DNA of 64,000 bases from Mermis nigrescens (Eukaryota; Nematoda; Enoplea; Mermithida; Mermithidae): contig JAVLUZ010000227.1 of the NCBI GenBank assembly GCA_036768485.1, forward strand, positions 1 to 64,000. Direction: 5' to 3'. The notes beneath the pieces were generated by a model. That model saw nothing but the letters and a program-made list of their open reading frames with translations, made no database searches and was not told the origin of the DNA. Made by a program: the position numbers and the translations under genes. How positions within the stretch are numbered: position 1 is the first letter of the stretch; each line of letters starts with the position of its first letter. Below are positions 35,701 through 42,189 of this stretch, in pieces.

Positions 35701-38669
35701 GAGCTATAGCAATAGTTCTCTTAGCTGGTTTAGTGCAGTTGAATCCTTGGCAGATTGCTGTGGACAAGTTAAGCAGGGCAGATGTAGTTGAGTGACGTGG
35801 TCGGAAACCATGCTGATGAGCCGCAGGTGGAAGGTGTTCTACGATTATTGGAAGCAATAAACGTTCCATAATCTTTGCTGCTGGGCATAGGATTGAGATG
35901 GGGGTGGTAAGAGGAGGCTGTGTTTGGTTCTTTCCCTGGTTTGGGAAGTGCGATGATGGTGGAGCGTTTCCAAATAACAGGTAAAGTAGCTGTTGATGCA
36001 GATAGGTTCAATAAGTCAGTCAACGTTTGGAGGCCACAGGGGCCCAAATGCTTCAAGAATGGCATGGCAATGCCATCTGGACCAAAAGCTCTTGAGTTTT
36101 TGGCTGAGGTGATAGCTAATTTCACCTCGTTGATGGTGAAGAGCACTTGTTGTAATTGTTTGCAATGTACATGACGGATGATACGGCATGTAGCGGTAGA
36201 AGAAGAATGTTGTCGAACTGCCGTAAATTGTTTTCAGAGCTTTGTGGCGATTTTTCGATTATTAGTTTCTTCACCACTATCAAAACGAATAGGTACATTG
36301 TCAATTCCTCGACTTTTCCCATCCAATGATTTTACCGTTGCCCAGAGATATTTTACGTTAACTGAGCGATGGTCTAGCGAGGTTACAAAATCGTGCCATT
36401 TTCGCATTTTTTCTTGGTCACATTCTTTAACAATAATTTCGTTTATAATAGCAATTCTAGCAGAGGATGGATTAACTGCTCTGATCGAGTCACGTTCTTT
36501 GACGAGTCCCCGAATACGGTCTGATAAAGATGGGTTGTAAAGTTTACGACGACCATAAGGTATCGACTTCTTAGCAGCAGCGATTATCGCACGTCGGAGT
36601 GTAAGTTCTCTTTCATGGACAGACGAATGAGCATTAAGTCGCGATGAAGGAGAATTTGCTCAGTAATGTCCGTGAAAAGTTTCCAATCAGCCTTGCTGAA
36701 GTTTACATATGTTCTTTTAGCCGATGTAACATACTCCATGGAGAAGCCGATTTTGACCAAAATTGGTAGATGGTCTGATACGAGGGTAATTTCTGTGTTC
36801 CATTGTAAGGATGATGCTAAATTAGAAGATGCAAGTGAAATGTCTGGAGACGTTGGACGCTGTTCGTTTGTTGAGGGGAGACGAGTAACGCATTTTTCAT
36901 TTAAAGGGAGCAGGTCGGATTGGTCAATTAGATCAGCAATTATATTGCCACGGTTGTCATTGATCGTCGAGTGCCATATGTTGTGATGGGCGTTGAAATC
37001 GCCCAATATAATGATGTTATCCTTGTTGAAAATATCTGTAAGTGGCGGACTGTATCCGGTAGGGCAGCTGGATGTAGGCGGGATATAGATGTTGACTAAG
37101 GTGAAAACACCCGCAGGGAGAGTAAGTGAAATGGCGGCACATTCCATAACGTTGTCTTTACAAGAAGTAGGTAGTTCAACGCTTCTGGTGAGAACATCTT
37201 CTCGTATTAGAAATGCTAAGCCGCCACCAATCGTAGTGGAGTTGCGATCGAAACGAATCAGATGATAACCATATGTTTTAGGATCCTTCGTTTTTGCGGA
37301 GAGTTTGGTTTCTTGAAACAGTGTGATGGCAATATCATGCTTATTGAGAAAGTCCATTAGTTCGGAAAGTTTGTTTTTGATGCCATTGATATTAAATTGC
37401 AAAATATTCAGTGGACGTTTTTGGTTAGGTTGAGGTATTATCACACACTTAGGGCAGCGGTAATTGTTCTTATTGTAGTCGCGAATGTTCCTCAGACCAC
37501 TACAGCTTATATTGCTGTGAATCCACTAGTTGCAATTGGAGCAATAAACAGAGCTATAATAAGCATTCTTTCCACAAGAGCCGCAGGGAAAACAGTTCAC
37601 ATGAGTAGGTCCCGGATTTGACTCGACACCAGCACGTAGTAGCAGTAAACGGAGCAGCATGGCTGGTAAGTGTTGCTCCGCATATAAAAACCCAAATCGA
37701 TCGATGGATTTCTCCATGTGCGGAGAGGTTGTACGTCGTTTGATCCAACTGTAGATATTGAAGTTTGGACAGGCACACTTGCGTAGATCGTAGTTGATCG
37801 ACGACGAAAGCGACGTAATTCGTGCCCAAAAATTTCTACTCCCCCTCCCTGGCGTGGCATTGCCCACCTGTGCTCTAGTAAGGCTATAAATCATTTGAAA
37901 TTTTCATTATTTTTTCAAGTTTCAATAGATGTAGGGTTAATCAATGAATTTAAATGTTCGATGTGCTGCATGTTACGCTATGTAAGCTTATTAAACATCA
38001 AAAGGAAGAGTTTAAAGCATCCAGCTGCTACGATAGTGTAATTGAAGCAGCGGCTTGTGCAGGTAAAAGTTAATATAGTAATAAGAATTTAGCGAAAATG
38101 GGCAGCTTGGAATGTAACAGGCTATAGGTGATCAGGATACAGAGCAGACATACACTGCATGGGAATTCTGGGGCTGTGAAATTTTAAAGTGCTTTTTTGG
38201 ACCAAAAATGGTGGTCTGACGAAGCTCTATCGTTATATAGCATAAAAACAAAAAATCGTGAAAAATCAAAAAAGTCGAACAAATCGAACATAAATATAGA
38301 CAAACATGAGTAAATTGCGCGAGGCGCCAAAACTTAGACACTTTTGAGCAAATAGATAAGAATTTTTAGACAATTTTCGGAAATCTGGGAAATCGCGAAT
38401 TCTGTGGAGGTGAAAAAATTTCTGGGGGTGAGCTTTTTCTGAGCGCTGAAACCCTTTGGCCCCCAGATCATGTATGATTCCATTTATTTCAATCATGCAT
38501 GGTTTTTCCATGCTAAGCTATTATTTGTTCGTTCACTTCTTCATTTGAGTCCGCTCCGTAATAATTTTAATTGTTCGCTTAATTTCAGGATCAATATCAG
38601 TTTTGCTATCGAGCCTCGTTGGAATACTTAGGCTCGTTTGATCACTATGCACTGCAGTCCTATGAATAA
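2566..38669 (+). CDS. Lar: LAR-type receptor protein tyrosine phosphatase, 3' part (13 exons)
   Basis: Type I membrane phosphatase that removes phosphate from tyrosines; in animals LAR proteins act in axon guidance, synapse assembly and epithelial adhesion. Exons: 2566-2775, 4532-4692, 6726-6919, 12375-12562, 14566-14772, 15353-15571, 18630-18784, 21728-22013, 25892-26200, 29935-30060, 30808-30962, 31500-31635, 38589-38669. All have AG/GT borders and all phases agree, giving 808 codons plus TAA. Order: membrane-proximal ectodomain, TM helix, basic stop-transfer, D1 (KNRY loop, WPD loop, [10 protein letters not shown] signature), D2 ([17 protein letters not shown]). D2 keeps Cys and Arg but lost the KNRY Tyr and the WPD Asp, as in known LAR D2 domains. 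The Ig and fibronectin exons must lie left of the window. Exons were found by eye from family knowledge; small border errors are possible, mainly at exons 3 and 9. Confidence 0.93.
2823..3179. mobile_element. MITE family F, copy 1 (intron 1)
   Basis: About 360 bp starting catacatgatctggggg and ending ttcccatgccgtgcatg, sharing its core (tttttagctatctatttgctcaaaagtgtcaaattt, hairpin, ctcatgtttt) with copies near 14936, 18832, 21013 and 38149. The hairpin GGCGCTTCGCGCC is at 2963-2975. Non-coding. Confidence 0.6.
3209..3356 (+). repeat. Degenerate tandem ACAAAACGTCC repeat
   Basis: ACAAAACGTC or close variants recur about eight times, spaced roughly 13-20 bp, separated by short variable bits. 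Non-coding. Confidence 0.65.
3383..3565. mobile_element. MITE family E, copy 1
   Basis: Terminal inverted repeat CATACATGTAA / TTACGTGTATG with a C- and G-rich interior (taccccctctcccct). Related copies at 18218-18455, 20888-21012, 28046-28190 and about 51165-51390. Possible imperfect 8-bp duplication GTCAGACG/GTCAAATG. Confidence 0.6.
3590..4205. mobile_element. hAT-like MITE family G, copy 1 (intron 1)
   Basis: Ends CAGGGGCGGATTTGAGG and inverted CAGTAGTGGATCTAGG. The 8-bp flanks AATGGGGT and AATGGGAT agree at seven positions. A second copy lies at 4760-5351. Chance open frames inside do not look coding. Confidence 0.75.
4532..4692 (+). CDS. Lar: Lar exon 2: transmembrane segment
   Basis: Starts after gatttag with AAC TAC AAA AGT and ends AG|gtgagc (phase 2). 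It encodes a short extracellular stem (CPWSAEF, like the SSPFSEF of fly Lar) and then about 24 hydrophobic residues ([20 protein letters not shown]...) ending SMR. The helix and the phase match to both neighbours support the call. Confidence 0.82.
4760..5351. mobile_element. hAT-like MITE family G, copy 2 (intron 2)
   Basis: Same ends as copy 1 (CAGGGGCGGAT / ATCCGCCACTG) with a perfect 8-bp duplication CTGGTCCG on both sides (4752-4759, 5352-5359). An exact GGCGCTTCGCGCC hairpin is at 5126-5138. It landed 68 bp past the TM exon donor. Confidence 0.85.
5352..6224. other. Intron 2 sequence without a recognised feature
   Basis: AT-rich sequence. Only an AATAAA followed by (TTC)n at 5938-5962 stands out; it resembles the 3' end of the CR1-like LINE at 49.6 kb and may be a LINE tail. 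Confidence 0.4.
6225..6525 (+). repeat. Degenerate tandem repeat, TAGCTATGTTTGTGAGTTCA type
   Basis: About seven units of roughly 35-50 bp, each with tagctat(a/g)t...(c/t)tcaaaaatgct. The last units (6425-6525) are the most alike. It lies in intron 2, 200 bp before exon 3. No coding potential. Confidence 0.7.
6726..6919 (+). CDS. Lar: Lar exon 3: cytoplasmic juxtamembrane region
   Basis: The acceptor aaatag|G supplies the one base needed after exon 2, giving R-K-K-I-K straight after the TM helix, a classic stop-transfer. It continues through a hydrophilic linker ([14 protein letters not shown]...) to donor G|gtatga. The final G plus AT of exon 4 makes an Asp codon. Linker sequence is poorly conserved in the family, so phase and context carry the call. 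A stronger-looking acceptor at 6685 runs into an in-frame TGA. Confidence 0.72.
7231..7700. mobile_element. Family B element, copy 2 (intron 3)
   Basis: Shares accgtctttgtacat, the palindrome at 7330-7350, an exact hairpin at 7477-7489 and the end ccttgtacaaaaaaacact with family B copy 1. The left end is degraded. Confidence 0.65.
8250..9091. mobile_element. Long-arm inverted-repeat (foldback) element with TA target
   Basis: The first ~185 bp (8250-8436) reappear inverted at 8913-9091, including aaaaatcagactttctctaaccaacgc and its complement. Outer tips are TA-CTAGCAAGG / CCTTGCTAG-TA, so a TA duplication is likely, as for Tc1/mariner-type MITEs. The ~475-bp centre is unique and non-coding. 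Confidence 0.8.
9262..9835 (+). repeat. Degenerate tandem repeat, ~125-150 bp period
   Basis: The phrase cgtaatcctgacgttacatggaac recurs in variants at about 9318, 9441, 9592 and 9718, each followed by gctctgaaactaaagtt and by agtgtaaactttacac-type palindromic pieces. Confidence 0.7.
9840..11100 (+). repeat. Satellite-like tandem array, ~370-bp dimeric unit
   Basis: Blocks with cggagaa.ttggcg then caaaaacgtatttttcc and gtgtaaa(c/g)tttaa recur at about 10071, 10440 and 10817. Half units lie at 10261 and 10626, giving ~185-bp subunits. An inverted array with the same units lies at 40700-41600. Confidence 0.75.
11471..12012. mobile_element. MITE family K with G/C-rich ends (intron 3)
   Basis: Left end TTCAGGGAGGGGGC and right end GGCCCCCCGCTCCCCTGAA are inverted relatives. 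The exact hairpin GGCGCGAAGCGCC is at 11839-11851. A partial relative lies around 15735-15985 (cccttggaggacccttg...). Confidence 0.55.
12375..12562 (+). CDS. Lar: Lar exon 4: linker and start of PTP domain D1
   Basis: Follows acceptor catttttag. Encodes the family hallmark before D1 ([19 protein letters not shown] then FSQEYE), ending at donor gtattt in phase 0. The first two bases complete a codon begun in exon 3. Confidence 0.92.
12591..12739. mobile_element. hAT-like MITE family C, copy 1 (intron 4)
   Basis: Short element with ends CAGGCACGTA and TACGTGTCTG. The interior reads ttttgggggga...aacgttta aaaagtcata...ttttggggg. Six copies lie in LAR introns in both orientations. It starts 29 bp after the exon 4 donor. 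Confidence 0.8.
13125..13790. repeat. Intron 4 repeat debris with hairpin variants
   Basis: Three degraded members of the GCGAAGC hairpin set (near 13131, 13501, 13757) in sequence resembling family B interiors (cacaaagat..., tgtacaaaaat). No ends could be set. Confidence 0.4.
14053..14482. mobile_element. Family B element, copy 3, inverted (intron 4)
   Basis: Best-preserved ends of the family: CAGTGTTTTTTTGTAC on the left, CAAAAAACACTG on the right. Contains tttgtacatgtacaaagatgg and a stem-preserving hairpin variant GGTGCGAAGCACC at 14267-14279. It ends 83 bp before exon 5. Confidence 0.78.
14566..14772 (+). CDS. Lar: Lar exon 5: D1 KNRY loop
   Basis: Sixty-nine codons between acceptor gatctcag and donor gtatgt. 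Contains FTWEHS, the phosphotyrosine-recognition loop [15 protein letters not shown], and the [12 protein letters not shown] and AYIATQ motifs of classical PTPs. The Tyr of KNRY is present, as in an active D1. Confidence 0.96.
14936..15319. mobile_element. MITE family F, copy 2 (intron 5)
   Basis: Starts catacgtgatccgggagg and ends cccacgctctgtgtatg, with the family core tctattcgctcaaaagtgtcaaattttc and a degraded hairpin. It fills most of intron 5, ending 33 bp before exon 6. Confidence 0.65.
15353..15571 (+). CDS. Lar: Lar exon 6: D1 core
   Basis: Seventy-three codons, phase 0 both sides. Encodes [25 protein letters not shown] and KCDQYWP, all typical of LAR D1. The acceptor (tctgtttaag) is weak, but the peptide joins exon 5 exactly at ATQ-GPL. 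Confidence 0.95.
16247..18199. mobile_element. hAT-like element with CCCGG-rich ends (family J, copy 2; intron 6)
   Basis: Perfect inverted ends CAGTGATCGACCGGG and a perfect 8-bp duplication CCCCTCTC (16239-16246, 18200-18207). G/C-rich CCGG repeats lie inside each end. Holds a complete family I element. No transposase. Confidence 0.9.
16516..17678. mobile_element. hAT-like element family I, nested in family J copy 2
   Basis: Ends CAAAGGCGTAGCCAGG and inverted CATAGGCGTAGCCAGG. Flanks GCTTCAAT and GCTTCAGT agree at seven of eight bases. Inside are an exact hairpin (17533-17545) and three variants (16700, 16785, 16932). Short open frames are not convincing. Confidence 0.82.
18218..18455. mobile_element. 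MITE family E, copy 2 (intron 6)
   Basis: Begins catgtatgaacagggggatg, carries ggaggtcatttacccccctcc, and ends aagccgtttcatgtat, as in copy 1. It overlaps or abuts the end of the family M copy. Confidence 0.55.
18630..18784 (+). CDS. Lar: Lar exon 7: D1 WPD loop
   Basis: Preceded by ccatctcag and followed by gtaaga. Encodes [10 protein letters not shown] with the general-acid Asp, then GPIVVHC, ending two bases into the Ser codon of the [10 protein letters not shown] signature. It is 155 nt long, the same as the matching D2 exon (30808-30962). Confidence 0.96.
18832..19175. mobile_element. MITE family F, copy 3 (intron 7)
   Basis: Family core with the exact hairpin GGCGCGAAGCGCC at 19019-19031 followed by aaaaatttgacacttttgagcaaatagatagct. 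It lies 48 bp after exon 7. Confidence 0.6.
19525..19925. mobile_element. Family B element, copy 4 (intron 7)
   Basis: Contains gaccgtctttgtccatgtacc, an exact hairpin at 19701-19713 and ctatctttgtacatgtgcaaa. Ends (gccacggttttttt, caacatactgc) are degraded. Confidence 0.6.
19926..20533. other. Intron 7 stretch with nothing recognised
   Basis: AT-rich, stop-rich in all frames, with no terminal repeats or RNA-like structure seen by eye. Confidence 0.4.
20534..20692. mobile_element. hAT-like MITE family C, copy 2 (intron 7)
   Basis: Ends CAGGCACGTA / TACGTGCCTG. Flanks GAACTAAA and AAACTAAA agree at seven of eight bases. Opposite orientation to copy 1. Confidence 0.85.
20888..21345. mobile_element. 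Adjacent family E and family F remnants (intron 7)
   Basis: 20888-21012 resembles the family E right half (ccggggccagaccccgg, aatttattccatcccctccc). 21013-21345 is family F with a stem-preserving hairpin variant GGCGCAGAGCGCC at 21213-21225. Confidence 0.5.
21560..21640 (-). repeat. Possible tRNA-derived SINE head remnant
   Basis: The - strand contains CCGGGTTCGATTCCGC, matching a Pol III B box (GGTTCGANNCC). No clear A box or cloverleaf was found, so this is a remnant at best. Confidence 0.3.
21728..22013 (+). CDS. Lar: Lar exon 8: D1 catalytic signature and D1-D2 linker
   Basis: Begins after gattgcag with the base completing Ser of [10 protein letters not shown], then the Q-loop [14 protein letters not shown] and the linker ending GMEAEFR before donor gtaaaa. 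Catalytic Arg is present. The open frame continues by chance into a MITE at 22043, which is not coding. Confidence 0.96.
22043..22214. mobile_element. hAT-like MITE family C, copy 3 (intron 8)
   Basis: Ends CAGACACGTA / TACGTGCCTG with a perfect 8-bp duplication TTCAAGTC (22035-22042, 22215-22222). It inserted only 21 bp after the exon 8 donor. Confidence 0.9.
22215..23510. other. Intron 8 stretch, one hairpin only
   Basis: Holds an exact GGCGCTTCGCGCC at 22408-22420 in otherwise unremarkable AT-rich sequence; no element ends recognised. Confidence 0.4.
23511..23680. mobile_element. hAT-like MITE family C, copy 4 (intron 8)
   Basis: Ends CAGGCACGTA / TGCGTGCCTG. Flanks ATTATGGA and ATTATGGG agree at seven of eight. 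Confidence 0.87.
24148..24299. mobile_element. hAT-like MITE family C, copy 5 (intron 8)
   Basis: Ends CAGGCACGTA / TATGTGCCTG. Flanks TGTCTGCT and TGTCTGCG agree at seven of eight. Confidence 0.87.
25498..25808. mobile_element. MITE family M, intact copy (intron 8)
   Basis: Starts catagatgcacaaggtcaag and ends ccctctatgtgcatg. Serves as the empty-site version of the split copy at 16040-18228. 24300-25497 before it shows nothing recognisable. Confidence 0.6.
25892..26200 (+). CDS. Lar: Lar exon 9: D2 amino-terminal half
   Basis: Codes for [49 protein letters not shown] and [14 protein letters not shown] replaces the KNRY of active domains, the usual D2 change. The acceptor at 25890-25891 is chosen for phase; cacgtcag nine bases upstream also looks good but breaks the frame with exon 8. 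It is GC-richer than its surroundings. Confidence 0.92.
26299..26458. mobile_element. hAT-like MITE family C, copy 6 (intron 9)
   Basis: Ends CAGGCACGTA / TTCGTGCTTG with a perfect 8-bp duplication TTAATATC (26291-26298, 26459-26466). It lies 98 bp after exon 9. Confidence 0.9.
26815..26965 (+). repeat. Degenerate (TTGG/TTGA)n simple repeat (intron 9)
   Basis: ttggttggttgt...gattgattggttgattagc over about 150 bp. It may be the tail of a lost LINE like the one at 34.0 kb. A stem-preserving hairpin variant GGCGTGAAACGCC is nearby at 26660-26672. Confidence 0.6.
28046..28190. mobile_element. MITE family E, copy 4 (intron 9)
   Basis: Ends CATACATGTAACAGG / CCTTACATGTATG, the best terminal repeats of the family, with a poly-C interior. 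Confidence 0.7.
28680..28828. mobile_element. MITE family D, copy 1 (intron 9)
   Basis: Ends CCACACATGGGC and inverted CCATACGTGGGC with aaatcgatagtcccccagaatt inside. Other copies at 30593-30733, 32628-32791 and 53262-53504. Confidence 0.6.
28829..29934. other. Intron 9 stretch, one hairpin variant only
   Basis: AT-rich. GGCGCTTTGCGCC (stem kept, loop changed) is at 29591-29603. Nothing else recognised. Confidence 0.4.
29935..30060 (+). CDS. Lar: Lar exon 10: D2
   Basis: Forty-two codons between gaattttag and gtatgt, phase 0. Encodes [16 protein letters not shown] and [16 protein letters not shown], close to LAR D2. Confidence 0.95.
30593..30733. mobile_element. MITE family D, copy 2 (intron 10)
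   Basis: Starts ccacaaatgggcgtg, ends ttgctgcccacaaatgg, with the shared interior ccccagaat...ttttta. Confidence 0.55.
30808..30962 (+). CDS. Lar: Lar exon 11: D2 WPE loop
   Basis: Starts after atttatatag and ends AG|gtgatt. Encodes [21 protein letters not shown], with Glu in place of the WPD Asp, then VHKTKEQFG and ITVHC. It splits the HCSAG signature at the same base as exon 7 and has the same length (155 nt). Confidence 0.95.
31500..31635 (+). CDS. Lar: Lar exon 12: D2 signature motif
   Basis: Completes [10 protein letters not shown] after acceptor cttattttag, then [13 protein letters not shown] and [11 protein letters not shown], ending before gtattt. The Cys and Arg of the D2 signature are retained. 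Confidence 0.95.
32628..32791. mobile_element. MITE family D, copy 3 (intron 12)
   Basis: Starts cacatggacgtgg, contains aaagtcgatagaccccgaattgaatttttt and ends cctatgtatgg. Confidence 0.5.
33260..33520. mobile_element. MITE family M, copy 3 (intron 12)
   Basis: Starts catagatgcacagcgtggc, ends cctccacgtgcacgtctgg, with ggccgatctggggggtcagcc near the left end. Confidence 0.5.
34334..35869 (-). pseudogene. LINE reverse transcriptase, catalytic motif lost
   Basis: A 511-codon open frame with RT motifs [41 protein letters not shown] and a C-terminal Cys-rich segment ([18 protein letters not shown]), as in Jockey/CR1-group LINEs. The catalytic Y/F-A-D-D is Y-A-G-N (residues 145-148), so both metal-binding Asp are gone although the frame is long and open. 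The first RT motifs lie in other frames upstream. Confidence 0.9.
35769..36146 (-). pseudogene. LINE RT amino-terminal fragment
   Basis: Contains [20 protein letters not shown] and [19 protein letters not shown] motifs that precede the 34334-35869 frame. A frameshift near 35870 separates them. Confidence 0.85.
36584..37525 (-). pseudogene. LINE zinc-finger tail and AP endonuclease domain
   Basis: In frame with the 2A segment upstream. After the TAG at 37526-37528 it reads [13 protein letters not shown]...YRCPKC (end of a PHD-like finger), then the endonuclease: [31 protein letters not shown] and LVSDHLPI with the catalytic E, D/N and SDH residues. It ends in a shifted frame near 36584. Confidence 0.88.
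37526..37894 (-). pseudogene. LINE amino-terminal 2A-like peptide and zinc finger
   Basis: Ends ...[28 protein letters not shown]...[17 protein letters not shown] matches the ribosome-skipping 2A motif (D-x-E-x-N-P-G-P) except for Gly at the first position; such peptides are known at the start of CR1-type LINE ORFs. The finger continues past the TAG in the same frame. The first ~60 residues may not belong to the element. Confidence 0.75.
38149..38476. mobile_element. MITE family F, copy 5 (intron 12)
   Basis: Starts catacactgcatgggaattc, ends ccccagatcatgtatg. The hairpin is degraded to gcgcgaggcgcc. It lies about 110 bp before exon 13. Confidence 0.65.
38589..38669 (+). CDS. Lar: Lar exon 13: carboxy terminus and stop
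   Basis: Starts after cttaatttcag with [21 protein letters not shown] and ends LQSYE-TAA. LAR proteins end within a few residues of SFDHYA, so this is the true terminus. It lies 7 kb past exon 12 because the intron holds a LINE and other repeats. A possible poly(A) signal AATAAA is at 39354-39359. Confidence 0.95.
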   Translation, partial: DQYQFCYRASLEYLGSFDHYALQSYE

Positions 38670-40600
38670 TATCTTATTTTGTTTACGATTCTTGTTTATG
38701 TATATTTATTTGATATTGTTCGTATGCTTTTATCGACTCGCTTAGCTGCTTTCACGCGGATGAGTGTTATTTATGCCAAGACGATTGCGTGTAATTAGCG
38801 CCTACCAAAGGTTACTTATTGTAAAAACTCGTTTGATTGCACTTGTATTGTTTGTTAGTTTGTTATTTGTTTTTCGATTGCGTCTCATTTTGATTCTGTA
38901 AAAAGTATTCCTTATATACCTATTCACTTCTTCTGGCACACTTCTTCGGTTATGTGCAAGTTTTGAAGCTTTTACGTTTTATACTTACTACATCCACTGT
39001 TATCGCCATTGTTCTTTTCTATGTTTTTGTTCTTTTGATCGTATGAATTTTACGCTTGCCTTATTAAACGCTAAGCTTAAAATGTTGCTATAGTATTTTT
39101 TAGTGGCAGCAATATATTCCATTCTTTTAAGGGTGCATTGGAGGGCGGAGCGCCCCCTTTGTCGGCTCAATGTACTTACGGGAGGTTTTGAAATGATCTG
39201 CTTCCCTGGAGAACATACTTCTAGATTGGACACGAAGCAATTAAATACGAGTATATCATCTGGTAGGAAATTTTATTCAACGTTTAATGATGAAAGTTTC
39301 ATCAAACTGGATTCAGTACTTATTGTTTCATTGCATAAAAACGGAACAAATTTAATAAATTCAGTGCCGTTAATTTGTTGATTATTTTCATCATCTTTGG
39401 CATCCTATTCTGACTTAATTGTTCCAGCATGCAACTTAACTTTTGAATTAAATCTTCATTGAATTATAATTCCGACAATGCGATAGGTACCTAATCAACA
39501 TTTTGTGCAAACTTTTATTTGGAAATGCCTATAATCGGTTTCCTTGTGCATATGTGTCCCGCCCAACTCTGTCCTTCAGAAGGCTTCAATCGTTGCTCCA
39601 AAATTGAATAGTCTTAAATTCAAAAAATTTTGACTTTTCTAAGTGCAAAATCGTTTCGACAGTCAAGAATCGAAAATACGTAAAATCAAGAGGAGACAAT
39701 TCTAGATTAATTTTGAAAACGTTTCCAAAGTTTACGCCACGTCGCAAACAGAAATATTAGTAAGACTTACTAAATGCAGAATTAAATTCTCTACAAGATG
39801 ATGTGCGTCTGATTTTTTTGTATCCAGTTGCTAAGGAGGCAGGTCATTTCGAAACACCTTGTAATAGCGAGACAACAAATTGGTTGCATTTCCTATTTAT
39901 GCCAGCCGTTGTTTTTTATGATATTCCACATTTTAATGTCCATTAATTACATTTACGGACTTTGTTGCAAAATTGTTTATGCAGAAAGGTACTTAGTTTT
40001 CGTACGCAACGAAGATTTTGAGATTCTTACACATGTTTTTTGCGAATTGTTATAGTTATTTTAGCAAAGTTTATCTCGTCTTTAAGCAACAATTCAAAAA
40101 GTATCGAGCTTCATGCCGTATCCATCGGTGACATTCAAATCCCCTCCGAGCATAAGATATTACATCGAAGGGAGAAAATTTCTAGCGTTTTGCGCCAGAT
40201 TCTTGAATTCCAAAGTAATTAGGTGACTTTTTTGTAGTATTTTTCGGAATTTTGAAAATTTTCGAACAATGTTTCGCATTGAAAATTTCTTTTTCTGACA
40301 ATCTAAATATAGTAGAAAAAGGTTGTTTTTTGCGCAAAATGTAAATTTTTTCTGAAACTGTTTCTGATACTTTTGCAAAATACATGGCGTTGGGTGTGCC
40401 GCTCTTTCTGCCCTGAATTTATGGATTGGTCACTGTTTCATTCATAATGAGCCTGCTTTTTTAGAACGATCATCTTAATTATGCTCATGTCATAAGCTAC
40501 ATATAACACTGTTTTAGAAACAGGTAGCGCGTACCTGAAATATACTTGGGTACCCCAACATATGTCCCCTACAACAACACTGGGACATTCTTGGGAAGTG
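38670..40600. other. LAR 3' UTR and downstream sequence
   Basis: After the LAR stop. AATAAA at 39354-39359 is a candidate poly(A) signal. Beyond it I see only AT-rich sequence and one hairpin remnant near 40182. Confidence 0.4.
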
Positions 40601-40699
40601 CGGTTTTTTTGAATAAATAATAACGGTTGCGCACCCTTTTTTCTTTGCTCTCAATATCCACTTAGTGGTGAACGTCTAAAGTTTTGCTGTTACATACTT

Positions 40700-41600
40700 T
40701 TTTCAAATTCTGGCCGGTATCTCTAAGCATTCTTTCTTTTTTTGACTGACTTAATCCCGGAACACATTTTGGCCTCTTTTTTGTCTCCCAACAAATCCGG
40801 TTCTTAGTCCTGAGACATTTTTTCGGATGGAAATGTATTACGACTCAAGGGCTACTTTCTGTTTACCGCAAACTTTGTTTACACTCCATCCGGAATTTTA
40901 GTCTGTTTCACACAACTGCTGTCATAAATTTTAAAACCATCTCCGACAATAAGCTGACAGATTGCGATTACAGCATTGATCTGATATATAATTATCGTAA
41001 CCATTGGCTTAGTGTCGATGAAAATTCTTAGAATTTATGCACGAATTAATGTGAAACAGACTATAGATGCAGGGGTTTAAAGTTCACAATCTAGTGGATG
41101 GTGTAAAAAACGGTTAGTCTCAGATTTTTCCGCCAAATTCTCCGGTTATAAATCGGGGCAAATTGAATAGAATAAAAATAAAGTAAGTTCTAATGGCTAC
41201 ACGTCGCAGCAAACTGCGTTTAAAAACGCAATATTGAGTTACTTCTTGAGGTGCAAAGTTCGTAATCAGGGGTGCAACATGGTGCGAAAAACCACGTTCT
41301 TCCCTTTTTGATCGGTCAATATCTCCAGTAGGATGCGGAGCAAAAGTTTTTCACACACAGACGTACTACGAGTTAAGGGCTACGAACTAGCCCGAATCGA
41401 ATTTTTCTACACAATGGGGAGGACTTATTATCAGATTTTCCAAAGTTTACAATCTGGTGGATGGTAGAAGAAATACGTTTCTGTCTCTTTTTTTGTTCGC
41501 CAATTTCTCCGGTTAGAAGTTAGAGTCTGTCTCACTCAAGTTTGGGCAAAAATTTTAAAAACTGTCCAATAATAAGCCGACAGATTGTGATTATAGCAAT
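40700..41600 (-). repeat. Inverted copy of the ~370-bp satellite
   Basis: The reverse complement of 41390-41520 matches 10063-10190 nearly base for base (cttctaa.cggagaaa.tggcgaac...), and 41085-41180 matches the unit at 10429. Period is about 360 bp. Confidence 0.72.
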
Positions 41601-42084
41601 GATGTGATTTATAATTATGTAACTGTGAGAGTTACACGCGTAGGCGAACTTGCCTTAGCAGTTCGCGATAGCCATAACATAGCCAATACTAGTAGCTATC
41701 TACGATAGTGCACTGTGGGCTATGCCTTCGGTCTTCCCATTATTTCCCCAATTTTCAATAATAAAAAACATTAAGATACTTGTCCGGTAGCAAAGAGTTA
41801 AGTGTATGATAATAGTAATTGTTTAATGCATACCGCTTACGTTAATTGAGAACATTCGATCTGAGATAAAAGTGATTCAGTATTACGTTAATTTGATCTT
41901 CGTTTATTTTTACTGTAATGGTCATTGAGGCCAGTGTACTTGGAGTTGCTTTGAGTTGTATGGTTGGCAGTCGAGTTGGCCGTCGTACGTTTGTATAGTC
42001 CGTAACGTTTTCGTTTTCTTTTTGCTTTACTTGGTTGTCCGGCTACAGGCCGTGAATTCTTCGTCCGAAATAAAATAGAAAAGC

Positions 42085-42184
42085 NNNNNNNNNNNNNNNN
42101 NNNNNNNNNNNNNNNNNNNNNNNNNNNNNNNNNNNNNNNNNNNNNNNNNNNNNNNNNNNNNNNNNNNNNNNNNNNNNNNNNNNN
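42085..42184. other. Assembly gap (100 N)
   Basis: Exactly 100 N, the usual placeholder for unknown length. It hides the outer part of the left arm of the inverted repeat at 42190-43360. Confidence 0.98.
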
Positions 42185-42189
42185 TTTGA

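Larger units (their letters stand above)
34050..37894 (-). mobile_element. CR1-like LINE, - strand, in the last LAR intron
   Basis: Order on the - strand: 2A-like peptide and zinc finger, AP endonuclease, reverse transcriptase, C-terminal region, then a 3' end made of degenerate (CCAA)n (34050-34240, read as TTGG on +). Frameshifts near 36590, 36150 and 35870, one TAG at 37526-37528 and a mutated RT active site make it non-autonomous. The 5' end is uncertain. Confidence 0.85.
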
